Shown here: in pieces, positions 25,005 through 35,250 of the stretch
Position numbering within the stretch: position 1 is the stretch's first letter
Layout: each line of letters starts with the position of its first letter
Source of the DNA: Flavobacteriales bacterium UBA952
GTDB taxonomy: Bacteria; Bacteroidota; Bacteroidia; Flavobacteriales_D; Crocinitomicaceae
DNA length: 64,000 bases
Assembly: GCA_905182495.1 (NCBI GenBank)
Contig: CAJJBU010000016.1
Coordinates: 1 to 64,000, forward strand
Reading direction: 5' to 3'
Program-made: the position numbers and the translations under genes
The notes under the pieces: model-generated
What the model was told of the DNA's origin: nothing
Seen by the model: the letters and a program-made list of their open reading frames with translations, nothing else
Databases searched by the model: none

Positions 25005-27409
25005 GTTCGGCACCTAATTCCTTTTCAAGTTTAATGCGAATACCCTCCATTATAGGATCAATTGTTTTGTCTTTTAATGTAGTTTCGCTGTCCTGAAAGG
25101 TAAAGGAAACCGCATAAGACTTCTTGCCTTCCGGTAATTTATCTCCTTCGTAAACATCAAATAAAGCGATTTCCTTTAGTAATTTTTTGTCCACTGAATA
25201 CCCAATCTTTTCAATCGAAGTGTATTCAACATCCTGGTCTATAATAAGTGAGAAATCACGTTTAACGAAAAAGGTTTTTGGTAATTCCTTGAAGGTAGTC
25301 TTGGAGGCGCTATAATTTAGAAGACGGTCCCAATTTGCTATTGCTATAAATACTTTCGTTTTAATCCCATTTTTCACGCACCATTCTTGGCTGGCTTGGC
25401 CAAATTCAATTATAGCCTCTTTTCCCACAATATATTGATAGCTTCTTTGAAATAGAGCATGCGTGTTGATTCCTTCTTTAATTTTAGCTTTGATTCCAAG
25501 CTTGGTGATTAGACCTTGGCAATAATGTTTTAAATTAAAAAAATCTAGATTTTGAGTCGCGTGCAGCCAAGTGTTATCATATTTTTTTCCGGTCAATACA
25601 ATGCCAAGCTCTCGAGTTTCGGTATAGCCTTCGCTTGTCGTGTAATATGATTTTCCAAACTCAAACAAATGTTGTGTTTGCTGTTGACGGTTTTGATTAT
25701 AGGCTATATTCTCTAATAAGCCGAAGAACAATGACCGCCTCATGGTTTCTAGTTCTTTACTGAGCGGGTTAAGTAACTTAACGCTAGTCTGTGTGTCATC
25801 CGCTATGTCTTTACGTCTAAGTGAGTTATTCAAAACTTCGTTGAACCCATTTGACACGAGCCATTCCGCTGCAGTTCTTTGGGTGTCCTCTGTGTTTTTA
25901 CCCTTTTGAGCAGGAAAGGATATGTGCCATTTTTTCGGCAATTCAACTTTATTAAATCCATAAATCCTTAAAACCTCTTCTAGGATATCTGCAGGCCTTA
26001 AAACATCTATACGATACTGAGGTACAGTTACTTGTATATCATCACTTGTATTTATTTTGATTGTAAAATCTAAGGATTCTAATATGTTTTTTACATCTGA
26101 AAACTGAAGGTTTGTTCCTAGACGATTGTTCAGGTAATCCATGCCAAACGTAATGCTATGTTTTTTAGCAGGTGAACTTTCTTTTATTGAGGGGTACATT
26201 GCAATGGATGCGCCAGAGACCTCTTGTAATAAAAGAATAGCTCTCTGCATGGCAAGTTCAGTGAATGTGGAATCAACGCCTCTTTCGAATCGAAAACTAG
26301 CATCTGTCTGTATGCCATGGGCTTTTGATGTTTTACGAACTGAAGTTGGGTTGAATATGGCCGATTCGAGAAAAACAGACGTAGTTTTTTCATTGATTCC
26401 AGAATCAGCACCACCGAAAACACCGGCGATACAAAGATCTTTTCCACCGCTACTTATCATAAGCTCTTCGCCATTCAATTTTCTATCAACCCCATCAAGT
26501 GTTTTAAAGAGGTTTCCTTTTGTCGATTTACCCACAGTTAAAGTATCGGTAATCTTGGCCCTATCGAAAGCATGCATTGGTGTTCCAAACTCATACATTA
26601 CATAATTACTTACGTCTACAACATTGTTTATTGGTTCTAGACCGATGACCTTTAAATAATTTTGTAGCCATGGGGCGATGGGCCAACCGTAACATTAGAG
26701 AGAACGGCACCTATGTATTTAGGGCAAAGGTCAAAATCCGTAATATCGATTTTAATAGAATCAATATTGGTCAGATTCTTTGTGTTTAATTTAGTTTCAG
26801 GGAGTATTAGGTCTAACTTGAGTTCTTGGTGGTAGTTTAGGTACGCTTTTAAGTCTCTAGCTACACCGATATGCCCCATGGCATCGCAACGATTGGGAGT
26901 TAGCCCGATTTCAAGCTGGACGTCCTTGTATATATCAAAATAGGAGGATGCACTCATGCCTGTAGTTGCTGCATCTGGAAGCACCATGATGCCATCATGG
27001 GCATCACCCAAGCCGATTTCATCTTCAGCGCAGATCATTCCTGCTGATTCAACACCTCTGATTTTTGATTTTTTGATTTTAAAAAAATCATTGGGTTTTG
27101 GGTACAAAGTCGTTCCTACAAGAGCTACGATTACCTTTTGTCCTTTTTTAACATTTGGAGCGCCACAAACAATTTGCACTATTTCATGCCCCAACATTGA
27201 CTTGAGTAACTTTTAAGACGATCTGCATCAGAATGGGGCTCGCAAGATAAAACCTCGCCAATAACAAGGCCTTCAAGTCCGCCTTGAATCTCTTCGAATT
27301 TGTTAACCCCTTCGATTTCAAGACCGGTATCTGTAAGAATTTCAGAAACTCTTTCCGGGCTTAGGTTGAAATCTAGATATTTATTAAGCCAATTGTAAGA
27401 AATTTTCAT
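24994..27409 (-). CDS. pheT: Phenylalanyl-tRNA synthetase beta subunit, three frameshifts
   Basis: About 805 residues spread over three frames. N-terminus (27409): MKISYNWLNKYLDFNLSPE, then tRNA-binding (EMAP-like) domain EPHSDADRLK. Next frame from about 27190: HEIVQIVCGAPNV through LSNVTVGPSP. Last frame from about 26670: VMYEFGTPMHAFD, B5 and core domains, and FDX-ACB domain to 24994. Breaks: an extra A in the run at 27211-27214, an extra base in the run at 27189-27192, and a missing base at 26668-26676. The peptide is continuous once these are corrected. Essential gene, so real loss is most unlikely. Confidence 0.93.
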
Positions 27410-27462
27410 GACAATGTATTTGACTGCGAATTTATCAATTCTAAGGCAATCTTCTTCATGGT

Positions 27463-28473
27463 TTATAGAATATTAACCTCTCTTTCCAAGCGTACCCCAA
27501 ATTTTTGTTCAACATCCTTGATGATATTCAGTGAAAGATTTAATATTTCGTTCCCTGTGGCATTATTATAATTGACAAGGACCAAGGCTTGTTTTTTGTG
27601 AACACCGTAGCGTTCATCATATACTTTACCCTTCCATCCTGATTGTTCTATGAGCCAACCTGCAGCCAGCTTTGCTTCTGATTCTCCAGAAGGATAGTTA
27701 GGGATGTCAGGATGTGATTCTAGGAGCTGCTTAAGTTTGTTTACTGTAATGATGGGGTTTTTGAAAAAGCTTCCTGCGTTGCCTATCACTTTAGGGTCTG
27801 GTAGTTTAGATTGTCTTATCGAAATGACTGCATTACTGACGTCTTTGATATTTGGGTTTGAAATATTTCTTTTATTAAGCTCCACTTCAATTGCTCCGTA
27901 TGAGGTATTCAGCTTATGTCTTTTGGATAATCGAAAACCTACATGACAAATAACATATTCGCCTTTTACTTTATTCTTGAAAATACTCTCTCTGTAGCCA
28001 AAATCGCAATCCTGATTGGAAAACCTTTGAATTTCCCCACTTGAAATATGAACAGCATCAAGGAATTCAAAGACATCTTTTATCTCGACACCATAGGCGC
28101 CAATATTCTGCATAGGGCTCGCGCCAACATTCCCGGGGATCAAACTTAAATTTTCCACACCTCCAAAATCGAGGGCAATACACTTGAGTACGAATTCATG
28201 CCAATTCATACCTGCACCAACCTTTATGAGCACAGCCTCATCATCCTCTTCAAGGATTTCAAACCCAAGAATTTCGTTTTTCAAAACCAAACCGTTAAAG
28301 TTCTTTGTGAAAAGTATATTACTCCCACCACCAAGAATAAATAGAGGCATATTATGCCGGCTCATTAATAATTCTTTTAAATTCGAAATAGAATCAAAAC
28401 TTGAGTAATGCGATGCTGTTGAGTCAATACCAAAGGTGTTGTAGGCTTTTAGAGATTTGTTTCTTTGCAACAT
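27463..28473 (-). CDS. murB: UDP-N-acetylenolpyruvoylglucosamine reductase
   Basis: 336 residues, FAD-linked type I MurB. FILGGGSNILF and SLIPGNVGASPMQNIGAYG bind FAD; GYRESIFK holds the conserved Tyr and Arg; NAGSFFKNP carries the proton-donor Ser; SGESEAKLAAGWLIEQSGWKG is the C-terminal block, without the extra loop of type II. Makes UDP-MurNAc in the cytoplasm. A TATTTTTG box (minus strand, 28485-28478) stands just before the start. Confidence 0.95.
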   Translation of the reverse strand: MLQRNKSLKAYNTFGIDSTASHYSSFDSISNLKELLMSRHNMPLFILGGGSNILFTKNFNGLVLKNEILGFEILEEDDEAVLIKVGAGMNWHEFVLKCIALDFGGVENLSLIPGNVGASPMQNIGAYGVEIKDVFEFLDAVHISSGEIQRFSNQDCDFGYRESIFKNKVKGEYVICHVGFRLSKRHKLNTSYGAIEVELNKRNISNPNIKDVSNAVISIRQSKLPDPKVIGNAGSFFKNPIITVNKLKQLLESHPDIPNYPSGESEAKLAAGWLIEQSGWKGKVYDERYGVHKKQALVLVNYNNATGNEILNLSLNIIKDVEQKFGVRLEREVNIL

Positions 28474-28644
28474 AAGTCAAAAATACATTCTAAATTCAGT
28501 GTTGATTTAATGTAGTTGAAAAACATACTAACAATAAAACTTTAATTTTCCATTCTACAGGGTGTTAAAAAGATAAAAAAAACCATTCTTCTTCGCAAGT
28601 GTTACTATTTTTGTTGCTATCCGTTTCTATTTAAAAACACATTT

Positions 28645-30240
28645 ATGAGATATCTACCTTTCCTATTCTTATTAACTTTTTTAAGCACTTCTTTAAGTGC
28701 TCAAATTTCTTCACATAACATATCTACATCCTATAAATTTAAGGAGGTTATAGATAAGGTGAGTCGATATTACGTAGATGAAACAGATGCTGAGGCGCTT
28801 ACTGAGACTGCTATTGTTTCTTTATTAGAAGAGCTTGATCCACACTCTACATATATTCCTGCAGATGAATTGAATGCGGCTCAATCCTCAATTAATGGGA
28901 GTTTTGTTGGCGTTGGGATTCGATTTCAAATAATGAAAGATACTTTAAATGTGGTGGCTACCATTTCTGGGGGGCCGGCGGAAAAACTAGGTATGTTACC
29001 TGGGGATAAAATCGTAGTTGTAGATGGTGAAAACATAGCCGGGGTCGGTCTTAAAAACAGTGATGTGAGAACGAAGCTGTTGGGTGAAATGGGGACAAAA
29101 GTAAAAGTTGAGGTGCAAAGGAGAAAGTCTAATAAAAACCTTGTTTTCAATGTGACTCGGGATAAAATCCCTGTTTTTTCTGTTGATTCATACTATATGA
29201 TTGATAAAGAGATTGGATATATTAAGTTGAATAGTTTTTCAAGACGCTCACATGAAGAGGTCCGAAATGCTTTAGTTAAGTTAAAGGCCAAAGGAATGAA
29301 AAGTTTGATTTTTGATCTTCAAAGTAATGGAGGTGGTCTGTTAGGTACAGCCCATAAGTTAGCAGATGAATTTCTTTCTAAAGAAAAGTTGATTGTTTAT
29401 TCCGAGGGTAAGGCACAGCCCAGGAATAATTTAAGAGCAGAATTTAAAGGGCTTTTCGAAGAGGGGCGGCTTGTCGTATTGACGAATGAATATTCAGCAA
29501 GTGCGAGTGAAATATTATCTGGGGCCATACAGGATTGGGACAGAGGGCTTATCGTTGGTCGAAGAACATTTGGAAAGGGACTTGTGCAAAGGCCTATGGG
29601 TTTGAGTGATGGTTCTGAAATCAGGTTGACAATAGCACGTTACTATACGCCATCTGGAAGATTTATTCAAAAACCATATGATGATGTTGAGTCTTATCGA
29701 AAGGATATCTCTCAGCGCTATTTAAATGGAGAATTTGTTCATTCGGACTCTATTAAAATGCCTGACTCCTTAAAGTTCAAGACCTTAATAACCAATCGAA
29801 CGGTGTTTGGTGGTGGCGGTATTATGCCTGATTTCTTTGTCCCTTTGGATACTAGTTACAATTCAGATTATTATTCGGATTTATTACGTGGAGGTTTTCT
29901 TAATACATTTTCCTATTCTTATTCAGATGAGAATCGAAAGAAGCTTCTTGGTCAGTATCCCGATTTTAAAACATTTAAAGATGAATTTAAATGTGATGCT
30001 CTGTTCATGAATGATTTCTTTACCTATGTGAAGAAAGAAGATGCGACCCTTGAGAAGAATGAGGAGGAATATGCGATTAGCGAGCACTCAATAAAATTGC
30101 GTTTAAAAGCATATCTAGCTCGAAATTTATGGGATACAAGTGAGTTTTATGAAATCTATAATACTTCGAATGAGATTATTAATAGAGCCGTGGAGATTTT
30201 ACAAACAAATGAATACGAAAAAGTAAACCTAGATAGATAA
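28645..30240 (+). CDS. S41 family C-terminal processing protease
   Basis: 531 residues: signal peptide 1-19 (TSLSAQ), an N-terminal helical region ending in LDPHSTYIP, a PDZ domain (about 85-175, GVGIRFQ ... GPAEKLGMLPGDKI), and the S41 catalytic domain with nucleophile Ser in EYSASASEI and Lys in TFGKGLVQ. The C-terminal 150 residues are the extension common in Bacteroidota Ctp enzymes. Periplasmic degradation or C-terminal trimming of proteins. fabF begins in the same stop (TAATG). Confidence 0.9.
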   Translation: MRYLPFLFLLTFLSTSLSAQISSHNISTSYKFKEVIDKVSRYYVDETDAEALTETAIVSLLEELDPHSTYIPADELNAAQSSINGSFVGVGIRFQIMKDTLNVVATISGGPAEKLGMLPGDKIVVVDGENIAGVGLKNSDVRTKLLGEMGTKVKVEVQRRKSNKNLVFNVTRDKIPVFSVDSYYMIDKEIGYIKLNSFSRRSHEEVRNALVKLKAKGMKSLIFDLQSNGGGLLGTAHKLADEFLSKEKLIVYSEGKAQPRNNLRAEFKGLFEEGRLVVLTNEYSASASEILSGAIQDWDRGLIVGRRTFGKGLVQRPMGLSDGSEIRLTIARYYTPSGRFIQKPYDDVESYRKDISQRYLNGEFVHSDSIKMPDSLKFKTLITNRTVFGGGGIMPDFFVPLDTSYNSDYYSDLLRGGFLNTFSYSYSDENRKKLLGQYPDFKTFKDEFKCDALFMNDFFTYVKKEDATLEKNEEEYAISEHSIKLRLKAYLARNLWDTSEFYEIYNTSNEIINRAVEILQTNEYEKVNLDR

Positions 30241-31499
30241 TGAGGAGAGTAGTTATTACAGGATTAGGAGCGCTAACACCTATTGGAGAAGATGTTGATT
30301 CTTTTTGGGAGGCATTGAAAAGCGGGAAAAGTGGAGCGGCACCGATTACAAAGTTTAATACTGAAAAATTCAAAGCTAAATTTGCTTGTGAGTTAAAGAA
30401 TTTTAATGCTTTGGATTTCTTTGATCGCAAAGAAGTTAGAAAATATGATCCCTTTAGTCAATATGCTTTAGTGTCTTCAGATCAAGCTATTTTGGATGCT
30501 GAAATTGATTTTGAAACCATAGATAGAACAAGAGCAGGCGTTATTTGGGGTTCTGGTAATGGGGGGATACAGACCTTTCAAGACCAGATGAAGGAATTTT
30601 GCGAAGGTGATGGTACGCCAAGGTTTACGCCTTATTTTATCCCAAGAATACTTGTCGATATTGCCTCCGGAATCATTTCAATAAAGCATGGTCTTCAAGG
30701 CGTTAATTTCTGCCCGGTTTCTGCTTGCGCCACCTCTAATACTGCGCTAATAGAAGCATTTAATTATATCAAATGGGACAAGGCGGACCTTATCATAAGT
30801 GGTGGGTCAGAAGCTGCTATAAACGAAGCTTCTATGGGGGGATTTGCTTCGGCTCGAGCTTTGTCAACAAAAAATGATTCACCAGAAACGGCTTCTATGC
30901 CATTTGATGTGGAACGTGATGGTTTCGTAATGGGTGAGGGTGCGGGAGCCCTAATTGTGGAAGAGTATGAACACGCTTTGAAAAGAGGGGCTAAAATTTA
31001 TGCCGAAATTGTGGGTGGTGGAATGGCTGCAGATGCTTATCATTTAACGGGGACACACCCTGAGGGAGAAGGGGCTGTCCTTGGAATGCGAGAGGCAATG
31101 CGAGAGGCGGGGCTTGGACCAGACGACATCGATTACATTAATATGCACGCTACATCGACTCCTTTAGGAGATAAATCTGAGTTGATTGCTGCAGAACGTG
31201 TTTTCGGATCGGATTCTAAGGTTACTATTTCCGCAACAAAATCAATGACAGGTCATCTTCTTGGTGCTGCTGGGGCAATAGAGGCGATAGCTTGTGTGAA
31301 AATTCTGCAGCATGATTTTATTCCAGCGACGATCAACACCAAAAATATTGAGCCAGATTTTGCTGATTTATTTGATTTCCCAATTGGTATAGAGGGAAGG
31401 TCTAAAACGGTGAACTACGCCATGAGTAATACTTTTGGTTTTGGTGGGCATATCGCATCGTTGATTGTGAAAAAATATAAAGGAAAAAATGAACGATAG
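30240..31499 (+). CDS. fabF: Beta-ketoacyl-ACP synthase II
   Basis: 419 residues. Nucleophile C163 in PVSACATS, His in MHATSTPLGD (about 303) and in SMTGHLLGA (about 340), with NTFGFGGH near the C-terminus: the C-H-H triad of elongating KAS II. Extends fatty acyl-ACP by two carbons. Overlaps the S41 gene by one base, and the following outer-membrane gene starts inside its last codons. Confidence 0.94.
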   Translation: MRRVVITGLGALTPIGEDVDSFWEALKSGKSGAAPITKFNTEKFKAKFACELKNFNALDFFDRKEVRKYDPFSQYALVSSDQAILDAEIDFETIDRTRAGVIWGSGNGGIQTFQDQMKEFCEGDGTPRFTPYFIPRILVDIASGIISIKHGLQGVNFCPVSACATSNTALIEAFNYIKWDKADLIISGGSEAAINEASMGGFASARALSTKNDSPETASMPFDVERDGFVMGEGAGALIVEEYEHALKRGAKIYAEIVGGGMAADAYHLTGTHPEGEGAVLGMREAMREAGLGPDDIDYINMHATSTPLGDKSELIAAERVFGSDSKVTISATKSMTGHLLGAAGAIEAIACVKILQHDFIPATINTKNIEPDFADLFDFPIGIEGRSKTVNYAMSNTFGFGGHIASLIVKKYKGKNER

Positions 31500-33963
31500 A
31501 GTCTCGCGGATATTTAAAGTAATTCTTTTTATTGTTGTTTTTTTTATAGGTAATTCTAAAAATTATTGGTCTCAAAATCAAAGCCATCTAGTTTTTGGTA
31601 AAGTGATGTCTGAAAACCAAAATCCCGTGATGTTTGCAACCGTAAAATTGTTGAATGTTAAAGACTCATCATTGATAAATGCGATATATACAGATTCTAT
31701 TGGGGCTTTTAGGTTTTCCGAAGTGCCTTGTAACGCTTCGTATATATTAAAGGTTTCAAACATTGGTTATAAAACAATGTTTGGGTTCCCCTTTAAATCT
31801 GTGAGTTGTTCAGAACATAATTATGGAATAGTAGCCCTTGAAGTAGATGCTACTTTGAATTTAAAAGAAGTGAATGTAAGGGCGCAAATAGATGTTCTTA
31901 AGGCAGGTATTGATAAAAAGATTTACAATGTAGGTCAAGATATTTCGGTTCGAGGAGGCACGGCAAATGACGTCCTTAATAGATTGCCATCGGTTGAAGT
32001 GGATGAAGACGGAGGTGTTACGCTAAGAGGGGATGGTTCTGTTATTATTTTGATCAATGGACGCCCAAGTTCCTTGAGTGGAGGCAATGGAAAGACTTTA
32101 CTAGATGCTCTTCCCGCGGGTTCAATCGAACGGGTAGAGATTGTGGCCAATCCATCAGCAAAATATGACCCTGATGGAACCTCGGGTATCATTAATATAG
32201 TACTAAAAAAGAGTCTTTTTAAAGGTTTTAATGGTACGGTGTCATCAAATCTGGGCAGCGGAAACTTATCAAGTGGAAATATTTTGGAAGGAAATGTTTC
32301 TTTGAATTTCAGGAATAACAAGTTTAATGTTTTTGCAACTTATAATGGCAGAACCTACAATGGTTATAGAAATAAGTTTTCTGATCTCTATGATTCTGGT
32401 GTTGTTGATTCTACAATGCATCTGAATCAAAGCCGTATCGGAACGGATTTAAATAATTCACAATCATTTAGAACGGGGCTTGATCTTAATTTGAGTAAAC
32501 GCCATAAACTTGCTGTATTTGCTAACGTTAGTGTTGGGAGAAGAGAACGTACAGGTGATTTATGGAATACACTTTATGACTATGATGGCGAGGTAAGTAA
32601 TCTTTGGTTAAGATCATCTTTTGATCCTAAAAAAAGAAGAAATATGGATTTTGGAATGAACTATGAATGGTCCTTCAAAAACGACAGGGGGAAGCTCCAA
32701 TTCAATGGAAATCAATCTTTAGGCTTTGAAGATATCAGTGGCTTTTATGTAGAGACTTATTATACGCCGGATACCCTTTTAAACAGTCAGGATTCCTTAC
32801 AACAGCGAATGTTTAATATTGAGACTAATAATATCAATACTCTTCAGTTAGACTTGGAATATATTTTTCCTAAAATAAATTCTAGAGTAGAAGCAGGAGC
32901 AAAGAGTATTATCAGGGACCAATCTGTGCAAACTGATTCAGAAACGTTTGATCTTTCAGCTTCAGGATATGTTGAGGATACACTTGCGAATTTTGATTAC
33001 TTGTACAATGAGCGAATCTATAGTGTTTATGGTATTTTCGGTCAGCAGGTGGAAAAGTTTAAATACCAATTGGGGCTTAGAGCTGAACAGGCAAATCAAA
33101 TTCCCGATTTAGTATCAGACAGTGTATCTGTGCCTAATCGCTATTTCAATTTGTTTCCTTCTGCCCATCTGAAGTATGCCTTAAATGATATGAATGAATT
33201 TGGCTTGAGTTACAGTCGCAGAATATCTAGAGCCCGCGCTAACCAGCTAAACCCTTTTACCAATTATTCAGATCCTTTTAACCTCAGACGAGGTAACCCT
33301 TATTTACAACCTGAATATATTCACTCTTTTGATTTGGCACATACCTATGAGCGTAAAACCCTATCACTGTCTACGAGTATTTATTACCGAAGAAGTGAGG
33401 GGGTGATTTCGCGTGTTAAGGAGTTTTATGAGGATAACACCAGTGCAATAACCTATCAAAACCTAAGTAGTACTAATGCTTTTGGAACTGAAATTGTCTT
33501 AATGATTAAACCCTTTTCCTTTTGGAGGACCACAGCGTCTTTTAATGGGAATATAGTGGAGTATTTTACAGATTTACAAGGTCTTTCAGACGCGACAGGT
33601 GCGTACATGAAAGCAAAGTTTAATACTGTTCTTGACTTCTGGAAGAAAACGGCAAGTTTTCAGGCAAGTTATGGGTATAATGGGCCTAGGGTGTCCGTTC
33701 AAGGTACGGTTCAGAGGAAGGGAACCTTTGATTTAGCTTTTGACAAGAAAATCATGGATGGGGACATGGCCTTTGGCTTTCGAGTTTCAGATGTCTTTAA
33801 CCAACAATCCTTTTACATGAATATTACTAGGGAGAGCTTTCAGCAGGTTGCCAATTACAAATGGATGTCTCGAAGAATCTTTGTTACTTTCAGCTATAAG
33901 TTCGGTAAAATGGAGTTTAAAAACAAAAGCACCTCTGAAATGAATAGCCCGGATGCGGGTTAA
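31489..33963 (+). CDS. Outer-membrane beta-barrel protein with carboxypeptidase-regulatory and plug-like domains
   Basis: 824 residues. Signal region (about 10-28), CarboxypepD_reg-like domain (about 35-120, VFGKVMSENQNPVMFATVKL), a TonB plug-like part (TANDVLNRLPSVEVDEDG to DPDGTSGIINIVLKK) and a large barrel to residue about 800. The plan is that of the TonB-dependent-receptor-like family OMP_b-brl_3. No SusD partner gene follows, so a substrate is not suggested. Starts 11 bases before the fabF stop. Confidence 0.85.
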   Translation: MNDRVSRIFKVILFIVVFFIGNSKNYWSQNQSHLVFGKVMSENQNPVMFATVKLLNVKDSSLINAIYTDSIGAFRFSEVPCNASYILKVSNIGYKTMFGFPFKSVSCSEHNYGIVALEVDATLNLKEVNVRAQIDVLKAGIDKKIYNVGQDISVRGGTANDVLNRLPSVEVDEDGGVTLRGDGSVIILINGRPSSLSGGNGKTLLDALPAGSIERVEIVANPSAKYDPDGTSGIINIVLKKSLFKGFNGTVSSNLGSGNLSSGNILEGNVSLNFRNNKFNVFATYNGRTYNGYRNKFSDLYDSGVVDSTMHLNQSRIGTDLNNSQSFRTGLDLNLSKRHKLAVFANVSVGRRERTGDLWNTLYDYDGEVSNLWLRSSFDPKKRRNMDFGMNYEWSFKNDRGKLQFNGNQSLGFEDISGFYVETYYTPDTLLNSQDSLQQRMFNIETNNINTLQLDLEYIFPKINSRVEAGAKSIIRDQSVQTDSETFDLSASGYVEDTLANFDYLYNERIYSVYGIFGQQVEKFKYQLGLRAEQANQIPDLVSDSVSVPNRYFNLFPSAHLKYALNDMNEFGLSYSRRISRARANQLNPFTNYSDPFNLRRGNPYLQPEYIHSFDLAHTYERKTLSLSTSIYYRRSEGVISRVKEFYEDNTSAITYQNLSSTNAFGTEIVLMIKPFSFWRTTASFNGNIVEYFTDLQGLSDATGAYMKAKFNTVLDFWKKTASFQASYGYNGPRVSVQGTVQRKGTFDLAFDKKIMDGDMAFGFRVSDVFNQQSFYMNITRESFQQVANYKWMSRRIFVTFSYKFGKMEFKNKSTSEMNSPDAG

Positions 33964-34505
33964 AGAGTCTCGGCGTCCAATGTTTTAAGGATCCGTGCAT
34001 ATTCTTGTTTTACATTCGGGTTTAAAGTGAGTAAGGGAGTGTTTCTTTCCTTACTCAATAATTTATAGAGCTCCATGGAATCCATTTCTTTTCCCAATTG
34101 TGGAAGCTGTATTTCTGTGTAATCAAATATAAAATAACGGCTCCAAGCCATTAAGTTTTGGATTAGCTGGTCAATCGCCGCTATAATATGAGTTGCCTTG
34201 TTAGCAATGGCTATCGTTTTTTTAATCTCACTCTTATTCACTTCATAACTCTGGTGTAATTCAATCCAATTGTCTCCGGAAACAATTGGGATATCAAAAT
34301 TCGGAACATCATCTGAGGGCTTATTTAGAATACTGAAAGCCATCTGTAATTTACCAAGTACTTCTTGTCTTTTTCGAAGGACTTTTGGGATGACCGCCTG
34401 GATAAGTATGCTTTTTTTGATTTCAAACAACTGCTGCTCATATGCATCTTGTGCATTATCAAAATCGTCAACTTTAAGAAGGAGTTTAGCTGTTTTTTGA
34501 TCCAT
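33960..34505 (-). CDS. Hypothetical helical protein
   Basis: 181 residues, mostly helical and charged, no signal or membrane segment. No family recognised. The start overlaps the terC stop by about 20 bases, so it is the last gene of the menI-menF-menD-terC run, and it ends tail to tail with the outer-membrane barrel gene. Confidence 0.6.
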   Translation of the reverse strand: MDQKTAKLLLKVDDFDNAQDAYEQQLFEIKKSILIQAVIPKVLRKRQEVLGKLQMAFSILNKPSDDVPNFDIPIVSGDNWIELHQSYEVNKSEIKKTIAIANKATHIIAAIDQLIQNLMAWSRYFIFDYTEIQLPQLGKEMDSMELYKLLSKERNTPLLTLNPNVKQEYARILKTLDAETL

Positions 34506-35250
34506 TCTTGATTTTATTTCGCCTCATTCTGATATTCAATATTTCCACGAGTAGGGCATAGGCTAAGGCGAAATAAATATAACCCTTAGGGAAATGTTGT
34601 CCAAAAGCTTCTGAAATAAGCAGTATTCCAATGGCAACAAGAAAACTCAATGCAATCATTTTTACAGTGGGGTGTTCGGATATGAAATCACTGATTTGTT
34701 TGGCAAAACTAATCATGATGATCATGGAGATAATTATGGCAAAAACAATAATGGCCATGGGGCTTGAATTCGTTTGTGCACCAACACCATTTGTCATTCC
34801 CACGGCTGAAATAATAGAGTCAAAACTAAAGATCACGTCTATCAGAATGATTTGTCCTATTATATGAGATAAACTAATCGTTTTTTTCTTACTGGTTTCA
34901 TGCTCGTGGTTAATATTCTTGTGCATTTCTGAAACCGATTTGTAAATCAAGAACAATCCTCCAAGTAGGAGTATGATGCTTTGAGCGCTAAAAGGCGTTT
35001 TGAAAATAAAGAACAAAGGATCCGTTAGTTGCATGATTAAAGAGACAATCGAAAGCAATGCAAGACGAAGAATCAGGGCTATGGATAAGCCAATGTTTCT
35101 TGCTTTTCTTTGTTGTAAAGGCTCCAGGTCATCAGTGACAATACTTATAAATAGGATGTTATCGATTCCTAATACAATTTCAAGGACAGAAAGAATGAGC
35201 AGATAAATCCAGCCTTCCCAATGGGTAAATATATCAAAGTAATCAAGCAT
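34486..35250 (-). CDS. TerC family integral membrane protein
   Basis: 254 residues with about seven membrane helices. LEIVLGIDNILFISI and VIFSFDSIISAVG are the two conserved acid-containing family motifs. Characterised relatives export Mn2+ or support metalation of secreted proteins; tellurite resistance applies only to members in ter clusters, which is not the context here. A His-rich cytoplasmic loop (HKNINHEHE) lies between helices three and four. Overlaps menD by eight bases. Confidence 0.85.
   Translation of the reverse strand: MLDYFDIFTHWEGWIYLLILSVLEIVLGIDNILFISIVTDDLEPLQQRKARNIGLSIALILRLALLSIVSLIMQLTDPLFFIFKTPFSAQSIILLLGGLFLIYKSVSEMHKNINHEHETSKKKTISLSHIIGQIILIDVIFSFDSIISAVGMTNGVGAQTNSSPMAIIVFAIIISMIIMISFAKQISDFISEHPTVKMIALSFLVAIGILLISEAFGQHFPKGYIYFALAYALLVEILNIRMRRNKIKNGSKNS

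Noticed and set aside
26141..26605. 154-codon plus-strand frame inside pheT
   Set aside because: Shadow of the real pheT frame, and interrupted relative to the conserved protein.
31935..32321. 128-codon minus-strand frame inside the outer-membrane protein gene
   Set aside because: Antisense; Pro/Ser-rich peptide typical of reversed Gly/Asn coding.
34486..35250. TerC as tellurite resistance
   Set aside because: No terZABDE genes nearby; TerC-like membrane proteins have broader metal roles.
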